A stretch of DNA of 64,000 nucleotides, taken from contig CAWDNS010000007.1 in NCBI GenBank assembly GCA_963803775.1, forward strand, positions 1,302,001 to 1,366,000. The letters run 5' to 3'. The first letter of the stretch is position 1. Each line of letters begins with the position of its first letter. Shown piece by piece: positions 26,543 to 38,645 of the stretch. A model generated the notes under the pieces. It ran no database searches. It was not told the origin of the DNA and saw nothing but the letters and a program-made list of their open reading frames with translations. The translations under genes and the position numbers were made by a program. Source of the stretch: JABCZH01 sp963803775 (GTDB taxonomy: Bacteria; Acidobacteriota; Terriglobia; Terriglobales; Acidobacteriaceae).

Positions 26543-27082
26543 TTATCGAGTGTTTAAAGTTGAATGGGAACGAAGTGTTTCGATCTGCCGTAACTGGTCT
26601 AGTACCTGGGGCAACAGCGTTTCCCTGGAACGACGGCTTATCGGGGACTTGGGGTCGAGAAGTTTACTTTCAATCTCGATAAGCTCGTCTGCTGCTTCCT
26701 GCAGGGGCTTATCGTCTTGCTGCACCTGCCCTGTTGGGGGCAAATCGCTGTCCTTCTTCTTCAAATCGATCGTTGGAGTCTGGGTAAGCCTGATATCAAT
26801 CCCTCTTTGCATCTTCTCAGCGACGTTATCGATGCTCTTGCTGATCGCCGCAATGCGCTCCGCGAGCAGCGGATCGAACGGGCTTGGAGCCCTGGGGGGT
26901 GTTTCAGGAAAGATCGCGTGCACGCGATCAAGGTCTCTATCTCTCTGGCCAAGAGTTGCCTGAATAGCTATGAGTCTGTCATTGGCCCTCGCCGCCGCCT
27001 CATTTAGCTTGCCAAGGTCCGCCTGAATCTGCACCAGACTTCTGTCGTTTTCCCTGAGGTGCGACTCGATTTCATTTTTCAA
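26543..27082 (-). CDS. Coiled-coil protein, unknown (possibly C-terminal part of a membrane protein)
   Basis: 179 aa starting at a TTG that overlaps the upstream stop (TTGA). Sequence is strongly helical: RENDRSLVQIQADLGKLNEAAARANDRL (heptad-like, split as DLGKLNEAAARANDRL), LLAERIAAISKSIDNVAEK, LQEAADELIEIESK and LLPQVLDQLRQIETL. No domain recognised. If one base were added near 27085 the frame would continue from the small membrane protein upstream (reading ..AFALRQLKNEIE), giving a single membrane-anchored coiled-coil protein of about 240 aa. I cannot decide between a two-gene arrangement and a frameshift. Confidence 0.6.
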   Translation of the reverse strand: MKNEIESHLRENDRSLVQIQADLGKLNEAAARANDRLIAIQATLGQRDRDLDRVHAIFPETPPRAPSPFDPLLAERIAAISKSIDNVAEKMQRGIDIRLTQTPTIDLKKKDSDLPPTGQVQQDDKPLQEAADELIEIESKLLDPKSPISRRSRETLLPQVLDQLRQIETLRSHSTLNTR

Positions 27083-27267
27083 CTGCCTAATGCGAAGGCT
27101 CCGGCGATCGCTGAGGCTATCACGCTCAGTAGCGTCCCTATCACACCAGCAACGGTTATCTTGTCCCAGAGCGGGACTCCAAAAAGTACCGGCGCCAAGT
27201 GGGCCTCTTGTATGGACTCGGTAGGAGCCAAGTTAGCCGTTTGTTTGGGTTCGGGAGGATTCTCCAT
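27079..27267 (-). CDS. Small single-span membrane protein
   Basis: 62 aa from MENPPEPKQTANLAP. A hydrophilic proline-rich N terminus is followed by one membrane helix (ITVAGVIGTLLSVIASAIAGAFA). It ends at TGA overlapping the coiled-coil gene start. It may be the anchor domain of that protein separated by a frameshift. No homologue recognised. Confidence 0.5.
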   Translation of the reverse strand: MENPPEPKQTANLAPTESIQEAHLAPVLFGVPLWDKITVAGVIGTLLSVIASAIAGAFALGS

Positions 27268-27478
27268 GGCTGTAACCCAGAGGCAGCGGAAGTATACCAA
27301 ACTTTATATATGAAGTATGCAAGCCTCTCCATTTCCGCCAAGTGCCTGCAGCGAACCACAAAACAGGAGCCTGTTATGCCGCCCCTGCGGGGTTTAACTT
27401 GAGGTGATTCAAAGGCGTGAGCGCGCGTCTTTTGCGGGCGTGAGCGTTCTGCCGAAATCCTGAGATATAGGGAAAGAA

Positions 27479-27637
27479 TTAGGCGTGGACGATTTTGCCC
27501 GCTTCGCGCTCACGTGCAACCCATCGCTGGCGCGCACGTTCAAGGGGATCAAGCGCCAAGCCTACGACCAGCGTGACCACGGCCGCGAACGCCAGGCTAA
27601 TAGCAACCGTTAGCGACATCACCTTAAGCACTTCCAT
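27479..27637 (-). CDS. Small membrane protein (52 aa)
   Basis: Starts at an ATG immediately after the upstream stop (TAG-ATG, 27640-27635), which argues for translational coupling. Sequence: MEVLKVMSLTVAISLAFAAV, then VTLVVGLALDPLERARQR and a basic tail ending in KIVHA. One predicted membrane helix with a positively charged C-terminal tail. Too short to assign; could be a membrane subunit working with the 125-aa protein upstream. Confidence 0.5.
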   Translation of the reverse strand: MEVLKVMSLTVAISLAFAAVVTLVVGLALDPLERARQRWVAREREAGKIVHA

Positions 27638-28015
27638 CTAGATCGCTCCCCAAACAACGATTCCACAAATCAAACTTATCGCAAAGCTACCTAGAAAGCA
27701 ATTCGTCCACGCACGTTCCCGCTGGCCCATCTGCGAGCGGTTCACGTGAATCGACGCGCCCGCCAGGGTCACGGTAGCCAGCACAATAATGATGCTTATC
27801 AGCACCATCCATTCAGGGCCGAATTTCTCGTGCAGCCCGGGGTTGATAAACATGCTGCCAGTCGCGCCAATCGCCAAAATGCACAAGTCAGTGCCGCCTT
27901 CCGCTACCTGGGCTGGGATTGAAGCGCTCCTGTCGAACTGGATGACCGCCACGGCAACCAGCGCGATCAGAGGCACAAGGATGTGCGCACACAAGGAGAG
28001 CAGCAACTCAACCAC
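27638..28015 (-). CDS. Four-helix membrane protein, unknown
   Basis: 125 aa with about four membrane spans (LLLSLCAHILVPLIALVAVA; DLCILAIGATGSMFI; MVLISIIIVLATVTLAG; FLGSFAISLICGIVVW). Loops carry QFDRSASIPAQVAEGG and HVNRSQMGQRERAW. The gene lies 11 bases from the zinc-ribbon gene upstream and abuts the 52-aa gene downstream, so they form an operon. No known family is recognised. Confidence 0.65.
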   Translation of the reverse strand: MVELLLSLCAHILVPLIALVAVAVIQFDRSASIPAQVAEGGTDLCILAIGATGSMFINPGLHEKFGPEWMVLISIIIVLATVTLAGASIHVNRSQMGQRERAWTNCFLGSFAISLICGIVVWGAI

Positions 28016-28026
28016 CTCAGAAAACG

Positions 28027-28272
28027 CTAGAACGGGACCGCCAACTCGTCTGGACCTTCGATTTCGTCCTTGGCCTCCAGGAATTCTTCACTCCATGGCT
28101 TGCCCGTGCACTCGGGGCACTCATCGATCGTGTTGCCAATGGCGTAACAGTGATAACAGGTTCCTTCGGAACTCGCGCCCGGGAACTTCTTACATGTCTT
28201 GCAGGGCTTGAAGAACTCGCGTTCGAGCGCTCGGTGCTCGCCCCACAGTTCGCGCTCACAGACGATGCACAT
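28027..28272 (-). CDS. Zinc-ribbon-like small protein
   Basis: 81 aa with four CxxC pairs: MCIVCERELW, FKPCKTCKKF, GTCYHCYA and DECPECTGK, enough to bind two zinc ions. The C-terminal tail is acidic (EEFLEAKDEIEGPDEL). The chosen ATG has GGTGGAG close upstream; the frame could begin at 28362, adding 30 residues including a further Cys. It is the first gene of the small-protein operon running leftwards to 26.5 kb. Function unknown; possibilities are a nucleic-acid or metal-binding accessory. Confidence 0.6.
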   Translation of the reverse strand: MCIVCERELWGEHRALEREFFKPCKTCKKFPGASSEGTCYHCYAIGNTIDECPECTGKPWSEEFLEAKDEIEGPDELAVPF

Positions 28273-28460
28273 AATCTCCACCTTAGCCGCTAATATAACT
28301 CCATCGCCTTCTTTCACGTTCTCCGAATGAGGGCGTTTACCACTTTTATTGCAGACATCCATCCCAAAACGGAAAAGGCCGCAGCCAGGTCCTTGTCATT
28401 CCGACGCGCGAGCAAAGCCAGACAGGAGGAATCCGCTGTTTTCGGTGCGAAAGTAACTCG

Positions 28461-28505
28461 CGAAAAGAAAAGGCCAACCTGATTTCTTCAGATTGGCTTT
28501 TATTT
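28461..28505 (-). terminator. Intrinsic terminator, second copy of the rRNA tail
   Basis: On the minus strand AAAGCCAATCTGA, loop AGAAA, TCAGGTTGGCCTTT then TTCTTTT. It resembles the terminator behind 5S rRNA (28980-29019) together with the adjoining bases TTATTTAA.GCC.GCAACGACC. It is probably a relic copy of an rRNA operon end that still functions as a backup terminator. Confidence 0.65.
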
Positions 28506-28592
28506 AACGCCAGCAACGACCGCAGTTTACCCGGAGCGCAGTCGAAGGGTTTCCCTCATAATGTTTGCGGCTTCACCTGCTACACTAACCCC

Positions 28593-28839
28593 ATGGAAGT
28601 GAACTTCCGCCCCCGAAACCGAATCCCGGCTGCAAGAACTCGCCAATAAAACCGGCCGCGCGCCAGACGACCTAGTCGAAGACGCATTGGCATCCTATCT
28701 ACAGGAACTCGGCGAAGTACGCAAAGCACTCGATGACCGCTACGATGAACTCAAGAATGGCCGGGTGAAAGCAGTCGACGGCGACGCTGCATTCGCCGAA
28801 CTCCGCCACAAGAGTTCACAACGTCGCTCCGGCCGATGA
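28593..28839 (+). pseudogene. Antitoxin of a RelBE/ParDE-like pair, frameshifted
   Basis: Starting at the ATG (MEVNF) the frame is lost in the run GCCCCC around 28608-28613. Deleting one C gives MEVNFAPETESRLQELANK, then TGRAPDDLVEDALASYLQEL and DDRYDELKNGRVKAVDGDA, ending at a TGA that overlaps the next ATG. The pattern matches a common antitoxin family with the RVKxIDGEEAF C-terminal signature (recalled, not searched). Read as written it stops after 18 codons. Confidence 0.65.
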
Positions 28840-28911
28840 GCCAGTTTGTCCTTCATCCTGCCGCCGTTCAGGACTTAAGAGAAATCTGGGAATATGTCGC
28901 CAGATCGCCGT
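28836..28911 (+). pseudogene. Truncated RelE/ParE toxin start
   Basis: The first ~24 codons (MSQFVLHPAAVQDLREIWEY, VARS) match the beginning of RelE/ParE toxins. The following sequence no longer resembles the family and runs into the rRNA terminator region, so only the first quarter of the toxin is left. With the antitoxin break this makes a dead module. Confidence 0.65.
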
Positions 28912-28979
28912 GCTTCATGGCCGCCGCAATCCTAGAACCATCGCAGCCATGCTCCGCAACCGGACCTGACTTCAAGCAA

Positions 28980-29019
28980 TTAAAGGAAAAGGCCGTCGAG
29001 ATTTCTCTCAACGGCCTTT
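28980..29019 (-). terminator. rRNA operon intrinsic terminator
   Basis: On the minus strand AAAGGCCGTTGAGA, loop GAAA, TCTCGACGGCCTTT followed by TTCCTTTA: a 14-bp stem with one G-T pair and a T-rich tail, seven bases past the 5S 3' end. Confidence 0.85.
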
Positions 29020-29025
29020 ATTTAA

Positions 29026-29143
<118 letters not shown>

Positions 29144-29591
29144 ACTCGAGGCGCTTGCGCGGCGTCTGAGCCGCGCGCCGAGATCCTGAGCGCCTTCCAG
29201 CGAAGGATCTCTACGCCATCTCGTAGCTGTTCATCAGCCGTCAGCTTTCAGCAACACGTGCCGCGCCGACTCCAGGGCTGATGCCCAGCAAACTTGGTGA
29301 CCCCCAACTCCAACTCCCGCCCCCCAAAAAGCTGAGAGCCGAAAGCCAAAAGCTGAGAGCGGATTTTCAAAGATCATGAGGCCGAAACCTCACAACTGAA
29401 TAGATTGGGTCTTACTTTCTTTAAATCGACAAGACTTCGAAAATCTCGTCGGCGCACAACCATCAGTACTAGTCTTCAGTCTCGTCCAGTTTCTGACGAG
29501 TCACTAAAGTCGCCTCCGCTTTCGAACAGTTTCGAACTGAAAGCTGAAGGCTGAGTGCTGACGGCTGCTTTTCTGCACCGAGTAAATTTTA
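29144..29591. other. 23S-5S spacer
   Basis: Contains one arm of the 23S processing stem (29392-29409) and several stretches of degenerate AGCTGA/AGCCGA repeats (about 29222-29245, 29327-29372, 29533-29573). No gene is seen. Confidence 0.6.
29392..29409 (-). other. 23S pre-rRNA processing stem, 3' arm
   Basis: These 18 bases are the exact reverse complement of 32734-32751 on the other side of 23S. Such a stem is the usual RNase III processing site of pre-23S rRNA (established knowledge). Confidence 0.8.
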
Positions 29592-32550
<2,959 letters not shown>

Positions 32551-32733
32551 ATAAAATTCACTCGACACACTCAGCTTTCCGGCTATTAGCTTTTGGCTTC
32601 TAGCTTGAGGCCGAACCCGCCGCGCAAATTCCATGGGCCTAGTTTACCTGCTCCTCGCACGCTCACGCTTGCGCGTCACGCACACCAGCAGGCCACTTCA
32701 GGCACTCATAAAAATTTACAGCCTTGTAGATTG

Positions 32734-32751
32734 CCCAATCTATTCAGTTGT
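32734..32751 (-). other. 23S pre-rRNA processing stem, 5' arm
   Basis: Perfect 18-bp complement of 29392-29409 between tRNA-Ala and 23S. The flanking TTTGACAACT resembles the segment in the 16S leader at about 35121-35137, a likely boxA-like or processing signal. Confidence 0.75.
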
Positions 32752-32890
32752 CAAATATCGTCCTCATCAGCTTGCGCTGATTGCCCCGCCGGAGCGGGTT
32801 TGAATTGTTGCCAATCCAAAGTTCGGAGCCAAACGACTCTCGTTAACCGGGATACAGATTCGGTTGTCGCGTTGACGCTCAACTTCGAAT

Positions 32891-32966
32891 TGGTGGAGCT
32901 GACCGGGATCGAACCGGTGGCCTCCTGGTTGCAAACCAGGCGCTCTCCCAGCTGAGCTACAGCCCC
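32891..32966 (-). tRNA. tRNA-Ala (anticodon UGC)
   Basis: 76 nt with encoded CCA. Acceptor GGGGCTG, D-arm TAGCTCAGCTGGGAGAGCG, anticodon arm CCTGGTTTGCAACCAGG with TGC, T-arm CCGGTTCGATCCCGG. Standard position in the 16S-23S spacer. Confidence 0.97.
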
Positions 32967-32974
32967 TAAACCCA

Positions 32975-33046
32975 GCATTCAGCACTCAGCATTTAGCACT
33001 CAGCCGGACTAGCTGGATGCTGATTGCTGAGTGCTAAGTGCCGATT
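32975..33046. repeat. Hairpin repeat between tRNA-Ala and tRNA-Ile
   Basis: TTAGCACTCAGC (32993-33004) and GCTGAGTGCTAA (33026-33037) are a perfect 12-bp inverted repeat; flanking GCACTCAGC units add further pairing. It shares the AGCCGGACTRGCT centre with the element at 33167-33232 on the other side of tRNA-Ile. Confidence 0.7.
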
Positions 33047-33047
33047 C

Positions 33048-33124
33048 TGGTGGGCCTGGGTAGAGTTGAACTACCGACCTCACCCTTATCAGGGGTGCGC
33101 TCTAGCCACCTGAGCTACAGGCCC
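33048..33124 (-). tRNA. tRNA-Ile (anticodon GAU)
   Basis: 77 nt with encoded CCA. Acceptor GGGCCTG, D-arm TAGCTCAGGTGGCTAGAGCG, anticodon arm ACCCCTGATAAGGGT with GAT, T-arm with GTTCAACTC. Lies between 16S and tRNA-Ala as in classical rRNA operons. Confidence 0.97.
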
Positions 33125-33166
33125 GGTCGATCTAGACATCCGGAGCCAGACTGTAGCTCCAGCAAT

Positions 33167-33232
33167 TCGCACTTGGCAGTTAGCATTTAGCCGGACTGGC
33201 TAAATGCCGATTGCTAAGTGCCAAATGCTGTA
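33167..33232. repeat. Hairpin repeat between tRNA-Ile and 16S
   Basis: GCATTTAGCC (33183-33192), loop GGACT, GGCTAAATGC (33198-33207) is a perfect 10-bp stem; outer CACTT/AAGTG adds to it. Related to the repeat at 32975-33046. Confidence 0.7.
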
Positions 33233-33424
33233 TTTCCGAGGACAAGGTTGAACGCGCATCCCAGCTAAGCCGGGAATGACCATCATGCGGAAGGACTCGA
33301 GAAAGAGAGATCCGAACGGGTTTCCTGTTTGCGCCTCTGGTTAGGAGAAACAAGCAGGAGTACATGGCAACCTCTTCCGTATATTTAATCCCCGAAGGGC
33401 CGCGGAAGTGCCATGACGTTCTCT

Positions 33425-34948
<1,524 letters not shown>

Positions 34949-35712
34949 ACCTGTTAATCTGCCGACGGGTAGTTGGCAGACTGCCGTCGCTCTTCCGCGA
35001 ACCGAAGTTCACGAAGGAAAACGGCAAACCGCGACCCCTCGAAGAGGGTCACGGGTTCTATCTTGTGAGATCGCTCGGATTTTCAACCCGAGACTTCCAT
35101 CTCACGACTGGCACGTTCAACCTAGTTGTCAAAGAACCGATTCGCTACCGCCGAGGCGGCGCGCCTTCAGTTCAGAGCAGAGACACACAAGTGCGACTCT
35201 GCCTGTCCTCGAAACTTGTACAAGCTACTGGTTCTGTTGGCCCTTGTCAACCTGGGCGACTCACAGGTTTTCCACATTGGGCTCTTGGCTTTTAGCTGTC
35301 GGCTCTTAGCCAGAACGCAAACGCGCAACAGAACTCATCTTCCGGGACGCTCCAAATGCCTGATTTTCGGCACGAGCCGACACGGAAGATGCTTGTTTAA
35401 ATTAAAGATCCAAATGGAGGTTCTTGCGACCTACGCGCAAACCCTTCGAGGAACTCTGTCCCCGAATATGACCCCGTGGCCGGGGCGAAATTGCTGTTAC
35501 AGATCAGATGCCGGACGAGACGCGAGAGATTCGATAAAACGCCCGGCTAGCCACACTACTCTCGACGGTTCATTGTTTATAGCATGAGGCAGGGAAAGAT
35601 TGCAAGGGGGTGTTTACGAAGTTGAGTCTGGGGCGGCCACGGATTTTCACGGATTGATCCGAAAAGCGGTTGAGCCGCCGATTTTCGCTGATTTTCGCTG
35701 ATCACCTCTTCG
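34949..35712 (-). promoter_or_regulatory. rRNA leader region
   Basis: About 760 bases upstream of 16S with no credible gene. It holds a GGTTCTTTGACAACTAGG segment (minus strand, ending near 35120) like the boxA/leader motif, an AGC-rich repeat at about 35283-35312 and the candidate promoter at 35576-35605. Confidence 0.5.
35576..35605 (-). promoter_or_regulatory. Candidate rRNA promoter
   Basis: On the minus strand TTGCAA (35605-35600), an 18-base spacer and TATAAA (35581-35576). Both hexamers are close to the sigma-70 consensus. A transcript would start near 35569, about 620 bases before 16S. Assignment by pattern only. Confidence 0.45.
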
Positions 35713-36420
35713 CTAATCCTGGAATTCCAGAGTTACAAATTTGGCTTCGGCGTTGCCTACGTTGGTGATGGAGTGAGTGATGCCGGCTTCGACCCATTTT
35801 ACGTCTCCGGATTTCATCTCTATGTTCGATGCGGGTTTGCCGGGGACGTCATTGCGGAGGAGAAGGTCGGTGACGGCTATGACTAGATGCGGGTGGGCGT
35901 GGTGGTGTTTGGGCACGGAGCCGGCGATCTGGAGTTCGGTTTCGGAGACGCGGACGCCGTCCTTAACGAAGAGGATTTCCTGAGTGCCGCCGTGGAGGAC
36001 CTGGAGGCTGCGATCGTCGTCCCATGATGGAGGCGGAGTGGTGTGGGCTTTTTCGTCTTGCAATAGTTCGATGGTCACGTTGCGGAACGGTGTGCTGGCG
36101 AGGTTGCGGGCGATGTGAGCGAAGTTGCTGTCAGTGGCGTGGACTTCGCCGTCTTGCAATTTGAGCGTCACCGGAGGCTTGCCGGCTACTTGGTTGGAGA
36201 TTTCGGCGGGGCCCAGGGTGACGAAGACGTAGTCGTGGCGATGGCGGTGCATCAGAGTGGCGGAGTTGGGAGGGACTTCCACCTGAAAGACGCGCGCATA
36301 TTGATTTTGCAGAGCCAGGTGGTGCGAGGGTTCGGCGGTGATTTCGACTTCCGCGGCTGGGGTTTGCGCGGAAACAGTTAGGGCGAGCAGCAAAGCGATG
36401 GGAAGAAACGGTAGTTTCAT
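35713..36420 (-). CDS. Exported double-cupin protein
   Basis: 235 aa; signal peptide MKLPFLPIALLLALTVSAQ. Two cupin barrels follow. The first has HRHRHDYVFVTLGPAE and later GEVHATDSNFAHIARN; the second has PKHHHAHPHLVIAVTDLLLR and GDVKWVEAGITHSITN. The clustered His residues (HRHRH, HHHAHPH) are metal ligands in active cupins, so this could be a metal-dependent dioxygenase, isomerase or a binding protein in the periplasm. A TTG two codons upstream is possible; the ATG gives the better start. Monocistronic. Confidence 0.85.
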   Translation of the reverse strand: MKLPFLPIALLLALTVSAQTPAAEVEITAEPSHHLALQNQYARVFQVEVPPNSATLMHRHRHDYVFVTLGPAEISNQVAGKPPVTLKLQDGEVHATDSNFAHIARNLASTPFRNVTIELLQDEKAHTTPPPSWDDDRSLQVLHGGTQEILFVKDGVRVSETELQIAGSVPKHHHAHPHLVIAVTDLLLRNDVPGKPASNIEMKSGDVKWVEAGITHSITNVGNAEAKFVTLEFQD

Positions 36421-36521
36421 GGACAAAATTCTAACAGGCGGGCGGTGCGGACCCTTCGACTTCGCTCAGGGCGGGGTGCGCTGCCTGCGGGATAGAATTG
36501 GTTTCGTGAGCGATCTTTTCT

Positions 36522-36746
36522 ATGAATGACCTGGGGAAGCTGCTGATATTTTTGGGTGGGATGATCGTGCTTGTGGGAGTGGGGATGGTGCTGGCGGGGC
36601 GCGCCAACTTTCCGCTGGGACGATTGCCGGGAGACTTTGTTTATCGCGGGAAGAACTCGGCATTTTATTTTCCGCTGGGGACGTCGATTGTGATCAGCGT
36701 GGTTTTGTCGGTGGTGATGTATTTGGTGGGGAGGATTAGGAGGTAG
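36522..36746 (+). CDS. DUF2905 membrane protein
   Basis: 74 aa, two membrane helices: GKLLIFLGGMIVLVGVGMVL and SIVISVVLSVVMYLVG, joined by RANFPLGRLPGDFVYRGKN, the PLGRLPGD signature of DUF2905. Role unknown in the family. Stands alone between the cupin gene and aroDE. Confidence 0.88.
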   Translation: MNDLGKLLIFLGGMIVLVGVGMVLAGRANFPLGRLPGDFVYRGKNSAFYFPLGTSIVISVVLSVVMYLVGRIRR

Positions 36747-36849
36747 AGCTGTTAGTGTCTCGCTTCGATCAAAACGCTTGACCACAGAGGACACTGAGAA
36801 TCACAGAGGAATGCCTAGCGCCCGCACGGGCGGGACGCCCGCGCCTACA

Positions 36850-38421
36850 TTATTTCTTTTTGGAGTCGGGGGCGGCGGCTTTGGCGGCTCGGTCTTCTAT
36901 GACGCGGTTCACTACCCGCAGCATTTCATCGAGCGGGGCAGGTTTGCCGGTCCAGATCTCGAACTGGCGGGCGGCTTGCTGCACGAACATCTCGATGCCG
37001 GGAATTACTTCCGCACCGGCGGCTTTGGCCATCTTCATGAGACGGGTTTCGGGCGGATCGTAGACCATGTCGAAGACGTAACGCGCCCTGATTTCGTTTT
37101 CGTTGAGTGGCGACTCTTTGGTGTTGCCCATGCCGACGGAGGTGGCGTTGATGATTACGTCGAAGGTTAGTTTTTTCAGGTCGGCGCGCTTGAGTAATCG
37201 GGCGTGGGCGGAGCGGGCGAGTTTCTGGGCCGGGCCGACAGTGCGATTTAGAACGTAGACTTCGGCGCCGCGTTCTTTGAGTCCGTAGACGGCGGCGCGG
37301 GCTGCGCCGCCCGCGCCTAGGACTAGTATCTTGGCTCCCTCGAGTGAAATTCTTTGTTGCAAGGGGCGCACTACACCGGCGGCATCGGTATTGAAGCCGT
37401 ACAACTTGCCGTCCTGAGCGCGGACTACGGTGTTGCAGGCGCCGATCTTGGTGGTGTGGGCGTCGGTGTTATCGAGGTGGGAGACGATGGCCTCTTTGTA
37501 CGGCATGGTGATGGAGAGGCCGTGGATGGGGATATCTTTTACGCAGCCGAGAAGATCTTTCAGCGTCTTGGCGTGGAGCGCGACGTAGACGCCGTTGACG
37601 GTCTCGCGGCGCAGGGCGGCATTCATGATGGCGGGTGATAAGGAATGCGCGACTGGGTCGCCGGCGACGGCATAGACTCGGGTAGCGGGATCAACTTGTT
37701 CGATGCGATAGGTGCTGCGCAGTTCCTGCGCGGTGACCTGGCCGGGCGCGGTTTTTTCGTCCTCGCTGACGGCGGCGAAGGTGAAGGCGCTGCCGGCGCG
37801 GACGCCCAGCACGCGGCTGATGAAGCCTTGTTCGCCCATGCACAGACCGATCAGGGAATGGCGATCGCTGTTTTTCTCCAGGAACTTCATCATTACGACG
37901 TTGTCATGCAGGGTGGTTGCGGTGGTGACAATTTTGTAGAAGTCGGCGGGCAGGGCCACCATTTTTTCCAGAGTTTCTTCGAGCTTCTTGGTGCCGCGAA
38001 AGTCGTGGTAGGAAAGGATCAGCGCGGCGCGGGTGCGGAGACGTTCGAGTTGCGGACGTTTGCAATGGACGGCACTTTGCAGCTCCAAATCCAGGAGCTG
38101 GCAACCGGCGGCCGCGGCTTTAGTCAGGATGTCCAACTGCGAGGCCAATGAGCCTCGGAACTTGCCTCCGCTGGCGACACGGCGGCAGGTGGCGATGGTC
38201 GAGACGTGCGGGTGGTATTCGGTGAATTGCTTGATGCGGGCGAGCGCCAGGGCGGGACGGGGCAGGTAGTCTAACCTGAACTCGAGGAAGGTGTTGTCCC
38301 GGACAAGGGCTTCGGCTTTTTCGACCATTTCGACGGGGTCTGATGCGGTTACAGCCACGCAAACGCGGGGCAATCGTAAGGGCCGCAAACGGGTTACGAA
38401 CTGATTGGGGGCTGCCATCAT
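36850..38421 (-). CDS. aroDE: Bifunctional 3-dehydroquinate dehydratase / shikimate dehydrogenase
   Basis: 523 aa fusion for steps 3 and 4 of the shikimate pathway. Residues ~18-235 are a type I dehydroquinase: VCVAVTASDPVEM, EFRLDYLPRP, ATCRRVASGGKF, ILSYHDF and the Schiff-base Lys region DFYKIVTTATTL. Residues ~245-510 are AroE: YAVAGDPVAHSLSPAIMNAA, SITMPYKEAI, GACNTVV, GFNTDAAG, LGAGGAARAA (NADP), NATSVGM and the C-terminal PGIEMFVQQAARQFEIWTG. Such type I-AroE fusions occur in plants and in Acidobacteria and Planctomycetes-like lineages. The start could be either of the first two Met codons. Confidence 0.95.
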   Translation of the reverse strand: MMAAPNQFVTRLRPLRLPRVCVAVTASDPVEMVEKAEALVRDNTFLEFRLDYLPRPALALARIKQFTEYHPHVSTIATCRRVASGGKFRGSLASQLDILTKAAAAGCQLLDLELQSAVHCKRPQLERLRTRAALILSYHDFRGTKKLEETLEKMVALPADFYKIVTTATTLHDNVVMMKFLEKNSDRHSLIGLCMGEQGFISRVLGVRAGSAFTFAAVSEDEKTAPGQVTAQELRSTYRIEQVDPATRVYAVAGDPVAHSLSPAIMNAALRRETVNGVYVALHAKTLKDLLGCVKDIPIHGLSITMPYKEAIVSHLDNTDAHTTKIGACNTVVRAQDGKLYGFNTDAAGVVRPLQQRISLEGAKILVLGAGGAARAAVYGLKERGAEVYVLNRTVGPAQKLARSAHARLLKRADLKKLTFDVIINATSVGMGNTKESPLNENEIRARYVFDMVYDPPETRLMKMAKAAGAEVIPGIEMFVQQAARQFEIWTGKPAPLDEMLRVVNRVIEDRAAKAAAPDSKKK

Positions 38422-38645
38422 CTGTTTTTATGAGTGGCGCGATATTACAGGCGCTTAATTGCAGATGCAACAGGGGATTGAGGTTTTTTGTTGAGGGGAA
38501 ACTTTTTGACCTATCTGGACTGGCACCAGCGTAACCTTGACCACGCTGAGGCTAGTTGTTAGTGTCCGGGCTGGAAGTCTTTTATTTTTCTGCAACTTAA
38601 CGGAGATGAGGCCGGAATCTGGGGTGGTTCGGCTTCGGAGGTAAC
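38422..38645. other. Divergent intergenic region
   Basis: Holds promoters for two divergent genes; no gene or clear motif except the GGAGG site at 38636-38640 for the next gene. Confidence 0.4.

Noticed and set aside
32975..33232. CRISPR-like repeats
   Set aside because: Repeats are inverted, irregularly spaced and lie in an rRNA spacer; no direct repeat-spacer pattern and no cas gene in the window.
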